From Kiritimatiellia bacterium (GTDB lineage Bacteria; Verrucomicrobiota; Kiritimatiellia; RFP12; UBA1067): a stretch of 64,000 nucleotides of DNA. The position numbers and the translations under genes are program-made. Numbering within the stretch: the stretch's first letter is position 1; each line of letters begins with the position of its first letter. The stretch is taken from assembly GCA_017403825.1 (NCBI GenBank), contig JAFRDO010000087.1, positions 1 through 64,000 on the forward strand, in the 5' to 3' direction. The notes below the pieces were generated by a model that worked only from the letters and a program-made list of their open reading frames with translations, ran no database searches and was not told the origin of the DNA. This document shows, in pieces, positions 1-6,736 of the stretch.

Positions 1-40
1 AGGGGTTGGGGGTTAGGGGTTAGTGATTAGGGGTTGATCA
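1..40. repeat. Heptameric short tandem repeat at the window edge
   Basis: The first 40 bases read as consecutive heptamers of the type GGGGTTG, GGGGTTA, GGGGTTA, GTGATTA, GGGGTTG. The block runs off the window start, so its full length is unknown. The last codons and stop of the adjacent dehydrogenase lie inside it. It is the same style of degenerate 7-mer repeat as the blocks near 21.05 and 21.36 kb. It resembles the heptameric STRR repeats known from cyanobacteria. Function unknown. Confidence 0.7.
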
Positions 41-1025
41 AGAGTGTCTTGCAATGGAAGCATTCGTGGTTCAGTATGCGCGCGAAAGCTGCAGCGCCGT
101 CCGCCATCGGAACGCGCGCCGTGACGAGGTCCTTCAGGTTCAGGTCCTTCCCGACGTGCGCCAACACCTCCCGCCAGTCCGGGTCGGGCACCGAGTTCCA
201 GTTGCCGCGCATCGTCAACTCCTTGCGCAGCACGGACGAAAAGAGCTGCTTCGGCAGCGTCCAGTCGTCGGCAGGGTTGCCGATGAAGGACAGCACGCCC
301 TTTCGCGCACAGCAGGAGACGGCCATCGTGCGCGTCGCCGACACTCCGCACGCCTCGACCACGACGTCGCATTCCGGCAGAGCTCGCTCCCCGGCTCCGC
401 CCGTATCCACCGCCTCGAACCCAAAGCGCCGCGCGAAGTCCAGCTTCGCCGGATCCACATCGCATACTGCAATCTCTCCTGCACCGCGAATGCGCAGCCA
501 CTGCGCGGCGATGAGTCCGATCGGCCCGCCACCGATCACCATCGCGCGCGCGCCCTTCTCCAACGGGAAGCCGTGCGTCCCGTGATAGGCGACGGCGGCC
601 GGTTCCGTCATCGCCGCCTCTTCGGGCGTGACGCCGTCCGGCACGGGAATGATGTGGGATTCCGGCACATACAGCTCTTCCGCGAACGCCCCGTCCCGTC
701 GCGACCCGAAATAGTCGTAATGCTCGCACAGCTGGATAAAGCCCTTCACGCATGCCGCGCACTTGCCGCACGGCAGAAGCGGATAGACGGCGGCGAGCGT
801 GCCGGGCACATACTTCCCGCCTTTGGGTGCTTCCTCGACCACCGCCGAGAACTCATGCCCCATCACGAGCGGATAATGGTATGCTCCGCTATTGAAGCCA
901 CGCCCGAGGTCGCTGCCGCAGATTCCTGCTGCAGCGATCCTCATCCTGTACCAGCCGTCGACGGCGCGCAGCTCATGCTCCCGCCAGACGAGCTTCCCGT
1001 TTTCCTCAAGCACCAACGCATTCAT
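27..1025 (-). CDS. Zinc-dependent alcohol dehydrogenase, GatD-like
   Basis: A 332-residue medium-chain zinc dehydrogenase of the sorbitol/galactitol-1-phosphate 5-dehydrogenase type. Visible features are the catalytic zinc site (CGSD near residue 36, GHEF near 56), the structural-zinc cysteine cluster (CGKCAACVKG...C, residues 86-100), the Rossmann glycine motif (GGGPIG, about 165) and the family element RKELTMRGNWNS near 270. The expected reaction is NAD-dependent oxidation of a polyol or polyol phosphate in the cytosol. The final residues (LINP) are encoded inside the heptamer repeat, so the extreme C-terminus may have drifted. Upstream is a CATAAT box preceded by TGG. No operon partner is visible inside the window. 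The exact substrate cannot be told from sequence. Confidence 0.88.
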   Translation of the reverse strand: MNALVLEENGKLVWREHELRAVDGWYRMRIAAAGICGSDLGRGFNSGAYHYPLVMGHEFSAVVEEAPKGGKYVPGTLAAVYPLLPCGKCAACVKGFIQLCEHYDYFGSRRDGAFAEELYVPESHIIPVPDGVTPEEAAMTEPAAVAYHGTHGFPLEKGARAMVIGGGPIGLIAAQWLRIRGAGEIAVCDVDPAKLDFARRFGFEAVDTGGAGERALPECDVVVEACGVSATRTMAVSCCARKGVLSFIGNPADDWTLPKQLFSSVLRKELTMRGNWNSVPDPDWREVLAHVGKDLNLKDLVTARVPMADGAAAFARILNHECFHCKTLLINP

Positions 1026-1040
1026 TTTTCTTCTGCCGTC

Positions 1041-1049
1041 ATTATGCCA
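1041..1049 (-). promoter_or_regulatory. Extended -10 promoter of the GatD-like gene
   Basis: On the minus strand the sequence TGGCATAAT sits 15 nt before the ATG at 1025. It matches the TGn extended -10 pattern used before many genes in this window. No good -35 was found. Confidence 0.45.
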
Positions 1050-1077
1050 AAAAGCGCTCGTTACCTAGCCCAACGAA

Positions 1078-1467
1078 TCAGATGATTACATTTACACCGT
1101 AGCCCGGGAAATGTCCGTCGGCAGTGACTACGGTAAAGCCATTTAGGAGCGCCGTCGCAATGATGAAGCGGTCTGCCGGATCCTTGTGGTGTTCAGGAAG
1201 TGCAGAAGCCTTGAACATGATTGTCGTATCAAGTGGTGCAATGTCAAGCGCATACCGATCAACCACGGCATCGAAAAGATCCTGGGGCTCCATAGGCAAC
1301 TTCAATTTGCCTTGCCTGTGCTTCTGCCCAATCTCCCACGCAGAAATGGGACTTACGAAAACGCAATCAGCCGACGATATGGCCTTCCGTGCCCGTTCGG
1401 AAAGGCTGTCGTCGCCTGTTGCAAGCCAGATGAATGCACATGTATCAAGCAACAATCTATGCATCAT
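1078..1467 (-). CDS. PIN-domain toxin of a type II toxin-antitoxin pair (VapC-like)
   Basis: A 129-residue PIN-domain protein, a predicted Mg-dependent RNase toxin. The fold's acidic residues are present: LLLDTCAF near the start, the middle SAWEIGQK segment with its Glu, and the C-terminal KDPADRFIIATAL and TADGHF segments. The start at 1467 is chosen because its ATG overlaps the antitoxin stop as ATGA; an in-frame ATG four codons upstream lies inside the antitoxin gene. Such overlap is typical of translationally coupled TA operons, with antitoxin first. The pair lies beside the scar of a destroyed metabolic operon, which fits a mobile stabilisation module. The RNA target is unknown. Confidence 0.88.
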   Translation of the reverse strand: MMHRLLLDTCAFIWLATGDDSLSERARKAISSADCVFVSPISAWEIGQKHRQGKLKLPMEPQDLFDAVVDRYALDIAPLDTTIMFKASALPEHHKDPADRFIIATALLNGFTVVTADGHFPGYGVNVII

Positions 1468-1694
1468 GCGTTCTCCCACTCGTCAGCCTCGTCCGCGAAC
1501 CAATCACCGGAGAACTTTACCTTGCCGGCCAATTCCGGCATTGGAGAAACATCACGATTCCTCTTTATCGGCACAATCTTTGCAATTGGATGTCCATAGC
1601 GCACAATCATAATTGTGGCAAGATTGTTCTCAACGTTCGCAAGAACGCTGGAGAAATTGGCTTTCGCCTCGTTTACATTCATCAAAGTCGGCAT
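1464..1694 (-). CDS. Phd/YefM-family antitoxin
   Basis: A 76-residue antitoxin. The N-terminal half (MNVNEAKANFSSVLANVE, then IVRYGHPIAKIVPIKR) is the conserved Phd/YefM DNA-binding fold, and the acidic C-terminal tail (WFADEADEWENA) would cover the toxin. The first ATG at 1694 follows AGGGGA at a suitable distance; a second ATG at codon 5 is possible. It is the first gene of the pair and probably represses its own promoter at 1724-1753, as family members do. Confidence 0.9.
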   Translation of the reverse strand: MPTLMNVNEAKANFSSVLANVENNLATIMIVRYGHPIAKIVPIKRNRDVSPMPELAGKVKFSGDWFADEADEWENA

Positions 1695-1723
1695 TACAGT
1701 TCCCCTTTTGTTAAAACGCGGAA

Positions 1724-1753
1724 ATTATACCATATTCAGACCAACAAGGTCAA
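1724..1753 (-). promoter_or_regulatory. Promoter of the toxin-antitoxin operon
   Basis: Minus strand: -35 TTGACC (1748-1753), an 18-nt spacer ending in TGG, and -10 TATAAT (1724-1729). The start is expected near 1717, leaving a leader of about 22 nt with AGGGGA before the antitoxin ATG. The promoter overlaps the 3' end of the PfkB relic. Confidence 0.7.
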
Positions 1754-1861
1754 CACTCGCCCACCCGCGACGTGACGCGGCACCCCGCCAAGATGCGGCA
1801 CCCCGTCAATCACATCCCAGAGGATTTCCCCGAAAGCAACGATGTCAAAGCGTTCATTCAT
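1736..1861 (-). pseudogene. Relic of a PfkB-family sugar kinase (N-terminus only)
   Basis: A 41-codon open frame begins MNERFDIVAFGEILWDVIDG, the opening strand of PfkB carbohydrate kinases, and continues HLGG. It then loses similarity and stops. Everything beyond about 30 residues of a usual 300 is missing. Its ATG overlaps the stop of the GDPD relic (ATGAATGA), as in an intact operon. The toxin-antitoxin promoter begins inside it, so the module apparently replaced the rest of the kinase. Within it the word GGGGTGCCGC occurs twice 19 bp apart. Confidence 0.6.
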
Positions 1862-1996
1862 TTTCTGCCCTTACGTATTTCATCCGCAACGTCAAAAGCA
1901 CATACGGATAATCCGTCGTGAAGTGGTCAAAGCCAATGTCCCAGAGTTTCCGATAGACATCACGGTTGTCACCGCTCGTCCATGTGGTTTGGAAAT
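1854..1996 (-). pseudogene. Relic of a glycerophosphodiester phosphodiesterase (C-terminus only)
   Basis: The stretch between the ATPase stop and 1854 encodes TTWTSGDNRDVYRKLWDIGF followed by DHFTTDYPYVL and a stop. This matches the last strand-helix-strand of GDPD enzymes (pattern WT-[ND]-x(5)-L-x(2)-[LI]-G-[FV]-D-x(2)-TDYP). No start codon and no catalytic N-terminal part remain. Upstream sequence is occupied by the ATPase gene, which apparently replaced it. The match is by motif only. Confidence 0.55.
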
Positions 1997-3316
1997 CTAC
2001 ATGTCGGCAAGTGACAGTGCAAGGAGCTTTGGCTTGACCCTTTGCCATTTGCCTGTCGCCCGCTGGAAAACCGCAAACTTGTCTGCAACACAACCAAGGT
2101 CGATTTTTCTGCCCTGTCTCTTGACTTCGCAAATGGCGTATTCTCCTGTCAGCTCGTTCTCGGCAACCATGTCCAGCTCGTTCTCGCCCTTTCTATCCCA
2201 CCACGAGCCGATACGCGTCCATTGCCCCGATTCGGCGAACTTACGCCTAAAGTACTCTTCCAGCGCAAGACCGCTGAAAACGGGATAGTCCCTCCTTATT
2301 ATTTCGCGCAACTGCTCGTAGCCCTTGAGTTCGAGTATGTAGCTGTAGCGGCACATGAACCTGAACCAAAACACGAGAAAACGGTCATTGAGCTCGTATC
2401 TCGCCGTCTTTGCTGCGGTTCTGGCGAAAATCGGCTGATGCCTGCGGATAAGGGCATAGTCGTTCTCGAGACGCGCGAGATATCCTCCTATCTGGCGGCC
2501 GACCGTCTGCTCTATCTCGTTTCTCGACGTCTTGCCGCGAGCAATGGCGCAGAGAATCGAGAAGTAGACGCCGTATTCCTTGTCGAACTCCTCGACAAGA
2601 ACCGCCCGCCCCTCGTCGAGAAAAAGCGAGTTCGCCCGAACGATCTCCTTTATCATGGATTCACGCGTCCAGCTTTTGGAGTCGATCAGCAGCTCCACAT
2701 ACTTTGCGACGCCGCCGGTAAACGTCCACAGAGCCAGCAAGTCCTCCGGCCTGTACCCCGGATGGTAGGCCGCCATTATCTCCTTCAGCACATCGGTGGC
2801 AAACGGCTCCACCACCATGAAGGCCGTCTCTCTTCCGTACAGTGCCGCACGGCGATTGCGGAAGAGCCCGACCATAAGAGTGTTCACGCTGCCCGTCACG
2901 ATCAAGTTCATGCGCGCCTTCCCCTTGTGAAGGTCCCACAGCTTCTGAATCGACGAGAACACACCGACGTTTATCTTTCGGAATTCCTGAAACTCGTCGA
3001 TCACGACATTCAGATGGCGACTGGCGGCAAGCTTCATCAGCGCGCCGAATATGTCTTCGAATCTCTCCGGCGCACCAAGCAGCACGTCTCCAAGCTTCTC
3101 GTTGACTTCCCTCGCGAACGTCTCACAAAGGTCCTTCTCGCTTTTCCTCTCGACGAAGAGATAGACGTACGTCTCGCCTTCCAGCGACTTCATTACCAAA
3201 GACGTCTTGCCGACCCGCCTGCGGCCAGTCACAACGGTGAACTGCGCAACGTCTTCGCTGCGCTTGCGAATCTCCCTCAAGTCGGCAAGTTCGGACGCCC
3301 TGTCGAAAAACCTCAT
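1997..3316 (-). CDS. AAA-type ATPase with DUF234/PD-(D/E)xK C-terminal domain
   Basis: A 439-residue protein of the archaeal-type ATPase_2 plus DUF234 family. It has a Walker A (GRRRVGKTS, residues 31-39), a Walker B (LNVVIDEFQEF) and a sensor segment (LIVTGSVNTLM). A C-terminal nuclease-like core carries ELDMVAEN...ICEVKRQ, the D...ExK pattern of PD-(D/E)xK folds. Family members are abundant in accessory DNA of PVC, Bacteroidetes and spirochaete genomes, and their role is not established; defence or mobile-DNA functions have been suspected. Here it has a near-consensus promoter and a palindromic operator over the start point, with GGAG before the ATG. It abuts a decayed GDPD gene, which points to insertion. 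Confidence 0.85.
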   Translation of the reverse strand: MRFFDRASELADLREIRKRSEDVAQFTVVTGRRRVGKTSLVMKSLEGETYVYLFVERKSEKDLCETFAREVNEKLGDVLLGAPERFEDIFGALMKLAASRHLNVVIDEFQEFRKINVGVFSSIQKLWDLHKGKARMNLIVTGSVNTLMVGLFRNRRAALYGRETAFMVVEPFATDVLKEIMAAYHPGYRPEDLLALWTFTGGVAKYVELLIDSKSWTRESMIKEIVRANSLFLDEGRAVLVEEFDKEYGVYFSILCAIARGKTSRNEIEQTVGRQIGGYLARLENDYALIRRHQPIFARTAAKTARYELNDRFLVFWFRFMCRYSYILELKGYEQLREIIRRDYPVFSGLALEEYFRRKFAESGQWTRIGSWWDRKGENELDMVAENELTGEYAICEVKRQGRKIDLGCVADKFAVFQRATGKWQRVKPKLLALSLADM

Positions 3317-3335
3317 TACTCCAACCTTTCTTTAG

Positions 3336-3362
3336 CAACCACGGTTACTGTAACCACAGTTG
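3336..3362. promoter_or_regulatory. Palindromic operator at the ATPase transcription start
   Basis: The core GGTTAC-T-GTAACC (3343-3355) is a perfect palindrome. It is extended on both sides by CAAC and GTTG arms (3336-3339 and 3359-3362) with imperfect bases between. It lies 4-30 nt downstream of the -10, over the expected start of transcription, where a bound protein would block initiation. No regulator gene is adjacent. Confidence 0.65.
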
Positions 3363-3366
3363 CGGT

Positions 3367-3396
3367 ATTATATCGTATTGGGCGCAGATCCGTCAA
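3367..3396 (-). promoter_or_regulatory. Strong promoter of the DUF234 ATPase gene
   Basis: Minus strand: -35 TTGACG (3391-3396), 18-nt spacer, -10 TATAAT (3367-3372). This is close to the sigma-70 consensus. The expected start near 3360 falls in the palindromic operator. Confidence 0.75.
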
Positions 3397-3470
3397 CCCC
3401 GTCCTCTCCTGGGGCTGTCGTTGAACGATTCAGCCTTGCGCCGCTCGACAGTTGCGCATTCTCTTGCCAA

Positions 3471-4697
3471 TCAGCCAACGACGACGCGACGCGCCTGGGG
3501 ACGCGAAAGCACCGCAGCGTAAAGGAAGAGGTAGAGGAAGAGCGCGATGGTGAGGTAGTAGCTGTTGAGAATGCCGACCTTGTCGGCCAAAAGGCCCTGC
3601 AATGGCAGAAGCATGCCGCCGCAGACCATCGTCATGAATATGCCGGAAGCAATCTCGACACTGTTCCCAAGCCCCTCTACCGCAAGGTTGAATATGCTGG
3701 ACCACATGATCGAAGTCGCGAATCCGCAAAGCGCCGCGAATATCATCGACTTCGGAACGGTCATCGAGAACACCCTGACCAACTCGTACGGAACGTTTAT
3801 CGCCATCGCCAGCAGCGCGACCCCGAGCAGCGAGCAGCATATCATCATAGTCCTGGCAGAAACCTTCGAGCCGACGATTCCCCCTATCCCACACCCAACC
3901 GCCATTGCCAGCCAGTAGCCCGAGACAACCGTTCCCGCGACCGCAGGACCGACCTCCTTTATCGGGCTCATGTACAGGTTCGCCATGTTTGGAATTCCGG
4001 ACTCTATGACCTCGTAAAGGAAGACCGCCAGCACCCCGAACGCCAGGTTGCGGTACCGCATCGCGTCCTTCACCGCCGCGAACACGCTCTCCGCCGGCGC
4101 ACCAGCCGCTTCCAGCCCAGGCTCAGGAATCTTCACGAACCAGACGACCGTGAAGGCCGTAAGATAGATGGCCATCGCCGTCACCAGCATCGGCGCGACG
4201 TCCATGACCTTGGCCGTCTCGATATCGCCGCCGACCAGAAGTCCGGTCAGGAGCGGAGCCAGCATTCCGCCGATAATGTTCAGCGTGCAGCCGATGAGGA
4301 TCAGCTGGTTCCCCTTCTTGCCGCCGCCGCCCAGCACGTTCAGCATAGGATTCACGACAAGGTTGAGAAGACACGCCGAGACCCCCGACACGAACGCCCC
4401 GAAGACATAGACGGGAAACGAGGCGACTATCCCCGACACGAGCTGCACGCCCATTCCCGCGAACGCCACGCCAGTGGCGAAAAGCGCGGTGAACCTGTAG
4501 CCGCGCCGCTTCAGGATCAGTCCCCCGGGAATGCCAAAGAACAGGAACCCCAGGAACATCGCCGCCGCACCGAACTGCGAGGCGGTCACGGAAGCGCCGA
4601 ACTGGTTCTTTACGACCACCCCCATGGAGCCCGCGAAGTTCACGATGAACTGAATCATCGTGAACAGCATGAGCATCGTGGCTATGGCAAGCTTCAT
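3471..4697 (-). CDS. MFS transporter
   Basis: A 408-residue integral membrane protein with about 12 hydrophobic segments and the major-facilitator layout: an N-terminal six-helix half, a basic loop (LKRRGYRF) after helix 2, and a second half starting near the cytoplasmic loop that ends in MRYRN. The ATG at 4697 is preferred because GGAGG lies 8 nt upstream; the longer frame to 4751 overlaps the preceding gene. It follows the GH50-like gene by 22 nt and shares its operon with the GH2-M20 fusion. A role in taking up the sugar released by those enzymes is therefore likely. It looks nearest to sugar:proton symporters of the FucP kind, but the substrate is not deducible. Confidence 0.8.
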   Translation of the reverse strand: MKLAIATMLMLFTMIQFIVNFAGSMGVVVKNQFGASVTASQFGAAAMFLGFLFFGIPGGLILKRRGYRFTALFATGVAFAGMGVQLVSGIVASFPVYVFGAFVSGVSACLLNLVVNPMLNVLGGGGKKGNQLILIGCTLNIIGGMLAPLLTGLLVGGDIETAKVMDVAPMLVTAMAIYLTAFTVVWFVKIPEPGLEAAGAPAESVFAAVKDAMRYRNLAFGVLAVFLYEVIESGIPNMANLYMSPIKEVGPAVAGTVVSGYWLAMAVGCGIGGIVGSKVSARTMMICCSLLGVALLAMAINVPYELVRVFSMTVPKSMIFAALCGFATSIMWSSIFNLAVEGLGNSVEIASGIFMTMVCGGMLLPLQGLLADKVGILNSYYLTIALFLYLFLYAAVLSRPQARRVVVG

Positions 4698-4719
4698 GGC
4701 GCTTCCTCCGTCAACTGCC

Positions 4720-6714
4720 TCACTGCCGGTAGAGCTCGCGGGCCAGCTCACGCGTGGCCTCGACCATCTCCGGGTGCGGATTGTCGGTAACGTCCATCAC
4801 GCCGTTGCCGAAGTCCTCGCCGTCCATCCAGCCGGTGAGCGGCATGTCGTGCCAGAAGAACCAGTGCGCGCCGACGAGATGCTCGTCCCTGATGGCGTAG
4901 CGCACGTAAGCCTTGTACTTCTCGATGCGCTCCTTCATGTCCCGACATGGCACAAGTCCCGCATTCATGGTGCCGCGGTCAAGCGAGCCGAAGTGGAACT
5001 CACCGATGATCACTGGCTTGTCAACGACGCCGTCATCAGGCCGCGGCGTGTAAGGAAGTTCGCTGTAGCTGTTGTAGCTCACCACGTCGCAGTGCCGGGT
5101 TGCGGCGCGGACTGCGTCGGGAAACCCCTTGCAGAAACGGCAGCCCAGATAGAGGCGCCCGGGCGCGACGGTTTCGACAGCTTTCTTGACGGTGCTGAAA
5201 TACCGTTCGGCGATATCGGCGGCGAAAGCCTTGACATCTTCAAGCGTCGCGTCCTTGAACGTGGCGTCCGGCCCGTGCGCCGCCTTAATGCGGCGCAGGT
5301 ACTCGATCCTCGCAGGCTGGTCTTCCGGGGAATCGACCGCCGCCTTGGCCAGATCCTCGCCGATGCCGTTCCAGCCGGTGCCCCAGTGGAGTTCGTTCTC
5401 GACGAACCAGCCGATGCACCACGGATCGGTGCGCGACTTCGCGATGCGCGTCGTGTATGCGCGCTTGAGCACGTTCGACTCGAAATCGGGCGCGAACACG
5501 TCCGGGAACTTGCGCCAGACGCCCTTCTTGTCCCCTTCGATCTTGCGCACGCCATCAAGATTGAAATTGTCGAAATAGGGCGTGCGGCTCATCGCCATGA
5601 TTTCGGGATCGGACCAGTTGCCCATCGAAGTAAAGCCCCATGCCCTCATGCGGCGGTGCTGGCGGTCGTTGAACGTCGCCTTCCAGTCCGCGCCATAGAT
5701 CCGCTTCTGGTTCGCCATCGCAAAGTCAAACTGCGAAACCAGGCCCTTCCCCTGGTAGAAGCACTTCTTAAGCCACTGATGCTGCCCCTTGAACCAGCAG
5801 TCACCGAACAGCGGATCCTCCTTCACAGGCAGCCACGAGAAGAACTTCTCGCGACCCGTGACCGCCGTCCTACCCTGAAGCCGCACGTAGCAGCAGCCGA
5901 GCGAGAAGAAGATGTGCCCGTCAGGATCAACAAGCCACCAGCGTCCGTTCCACTTCTCGGTGCGGAACATTCCAGTCGCCTTCAGCTGCGGACCCGCACC
6001 CCAGCCGCCGAACCGGTCGACGCCGGGAATCGGCGACTCCGGATGGGCGATAAGTTCATCTTCCTCCGCTTTCGCAGCCGCCCTCAGCTCTCTGACCGAA
6101 TGCACCTTCCCAGGCCACTCCGCGTGGGCGAACTGTCCGAACGCATCCACGAACGGAAAGAAGTCATCGTCGATCTTCAGCTCCAAATCAGGCTGCTCGC
6201 CATCCACCCAAACGCGCTTTACGTCGAACTGCGCCGGCAACTCCTGAGGCATGCTGAAGACGATGACGGAAATGATGCTGCCGCTTTTGTCAAGGCAGTC
6301 GGGACGGAATTCCGAGTCATACCCCATCATGCCGGGAAGTCCCTTGCTTCCGGGCGCCAGCGTATAGCACTTGCGGTTACATTGCGCTTTGATGACCGTG
6401 CCTTCGCCCGGACCAAGGCTGAACTTCACGTTCGCGAACCGTTTTGGCGTGCCCTTGGCGATGCCGTGCGCAATGAAGTCCAGCGCCCTGTCCGTCCGGT
6501 TAGACACTTCCGCAAACCAGACGTCATAGCGGTTCAGCGCGAACGGCTCCGAAAAAACAAAGTTAACGCCACTGAACTTGTGTCTGGGCGCAACATCGAC
6601 CACAGCCGCGCCGTCCTCCATGCGCACCTTCGCGCCGTCGTATCCTTCGGGTTTCGTGTCCGCCGCCGGGAAAAGCGCCTGCGCGGCAATAAGAGCGAAT
6701 GAAACGCAGTTCAT
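4720..6714 (-). CDS. Exported clan GH-A glycoside hydrolase, GH50-like (copy 1)
   Basis: A 664-residue protein with a short hydrophobic leader (MNCVSFALIAAQALFPA), an N-terminal beta-sandwich-like region (about 20-210) and a TIM barrel. The likely acid/base is the Glu of FVENELHWG (about 441) and the nucleophile the Glu of VIIGEFHFG (about 572). This is the arrangement of GH50 beta-agarases, so a beta-galactoside-type polysaccharide is a reasonable substrate. The start at 6714 follows AGGAAAGG; the longer frame lacks a signal peptide. A close paralogue lies at 22638-24635. It is second in an operon with the GH2-M20 fusion and an MFS transporter. The GH50 label is by motif and may be a sister family. 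Confidence 0.78.
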   Translation of the reverse strand: MNCVSFALIAAQALFPAADTKPEGYDGAKVRMEDGAAVVDVAPRHKFSGVNFVFSEPFALNRYDVWFAEVSNRTDRALDFIAHGIAKGTPKRFANVKFSLGPGEGTVIKAQCNRKCYTLAPGSKGLPGMMGYDSEFRPDCLDKSGSIISVIVFSMPQELPAQFDVKRVWVDGEQPDLELKIDDDFFPFVDAFGQFAHAEWPGKVHSVRELRAAAKAEEDELIAHPESPIPGVDRFGGWGAGPQLKATGMFRTEKWNGRWWLVDPDGHIFFSLGCCYVRLQGRTAVTGREKFFSWLPVKEDPLFGDCWFKGQHQWLKKCFYQGKGLVSQFDFAMANQKRIYGADWKATFNDRQHRRMRAWGFTSMGNWSDPEIMAMSRTPYFDNFNLDGVRKIEGDKKGVWRKFPDVFAPDFESNVLKRAYTTRIAKSRTDPWCIGWFVENELHWGTGWNGIGEDLAKAAVDSPEDQPARIEYLRRIKAAHGPDATFKDATLEDVKAFAADIAERYFSTVKKAVETVAPGRLYLGCRFCKGFPDAVRAATRHCDVVSYNSYSELPYTPRPDDGVVDKPVIIGEFHFGSLDRGTMNAGLVPCRDMKERIEKYKAYVRYAIRDEHLVGAHWFFWHDMPLTGWMDGEDFGNGVMDVTDNPHPEMVEATRELARELYRQ

Positions 6715-6736
6715 CTTGCTTAGTCCTTTCCTTCTC

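Noticed and set aside
1..40. Telomere-like repeat (GGGGTTA) indicating a linear end or eukaryotic sequence
   Set aside because: The units are degenerate 7-mers, the gene density and operons are bacterial, and similar 7-mers occur internally at 21 kb.
1776..1806. Direct repeat GCGGCACCCC (two copies 19 bp apart) as a mobile-element footprint
   Set aside because: Only two short copies; one coincides with the HLGG coding region of the PfkB relic. A vaguely similar word near 9750 is not close enough.
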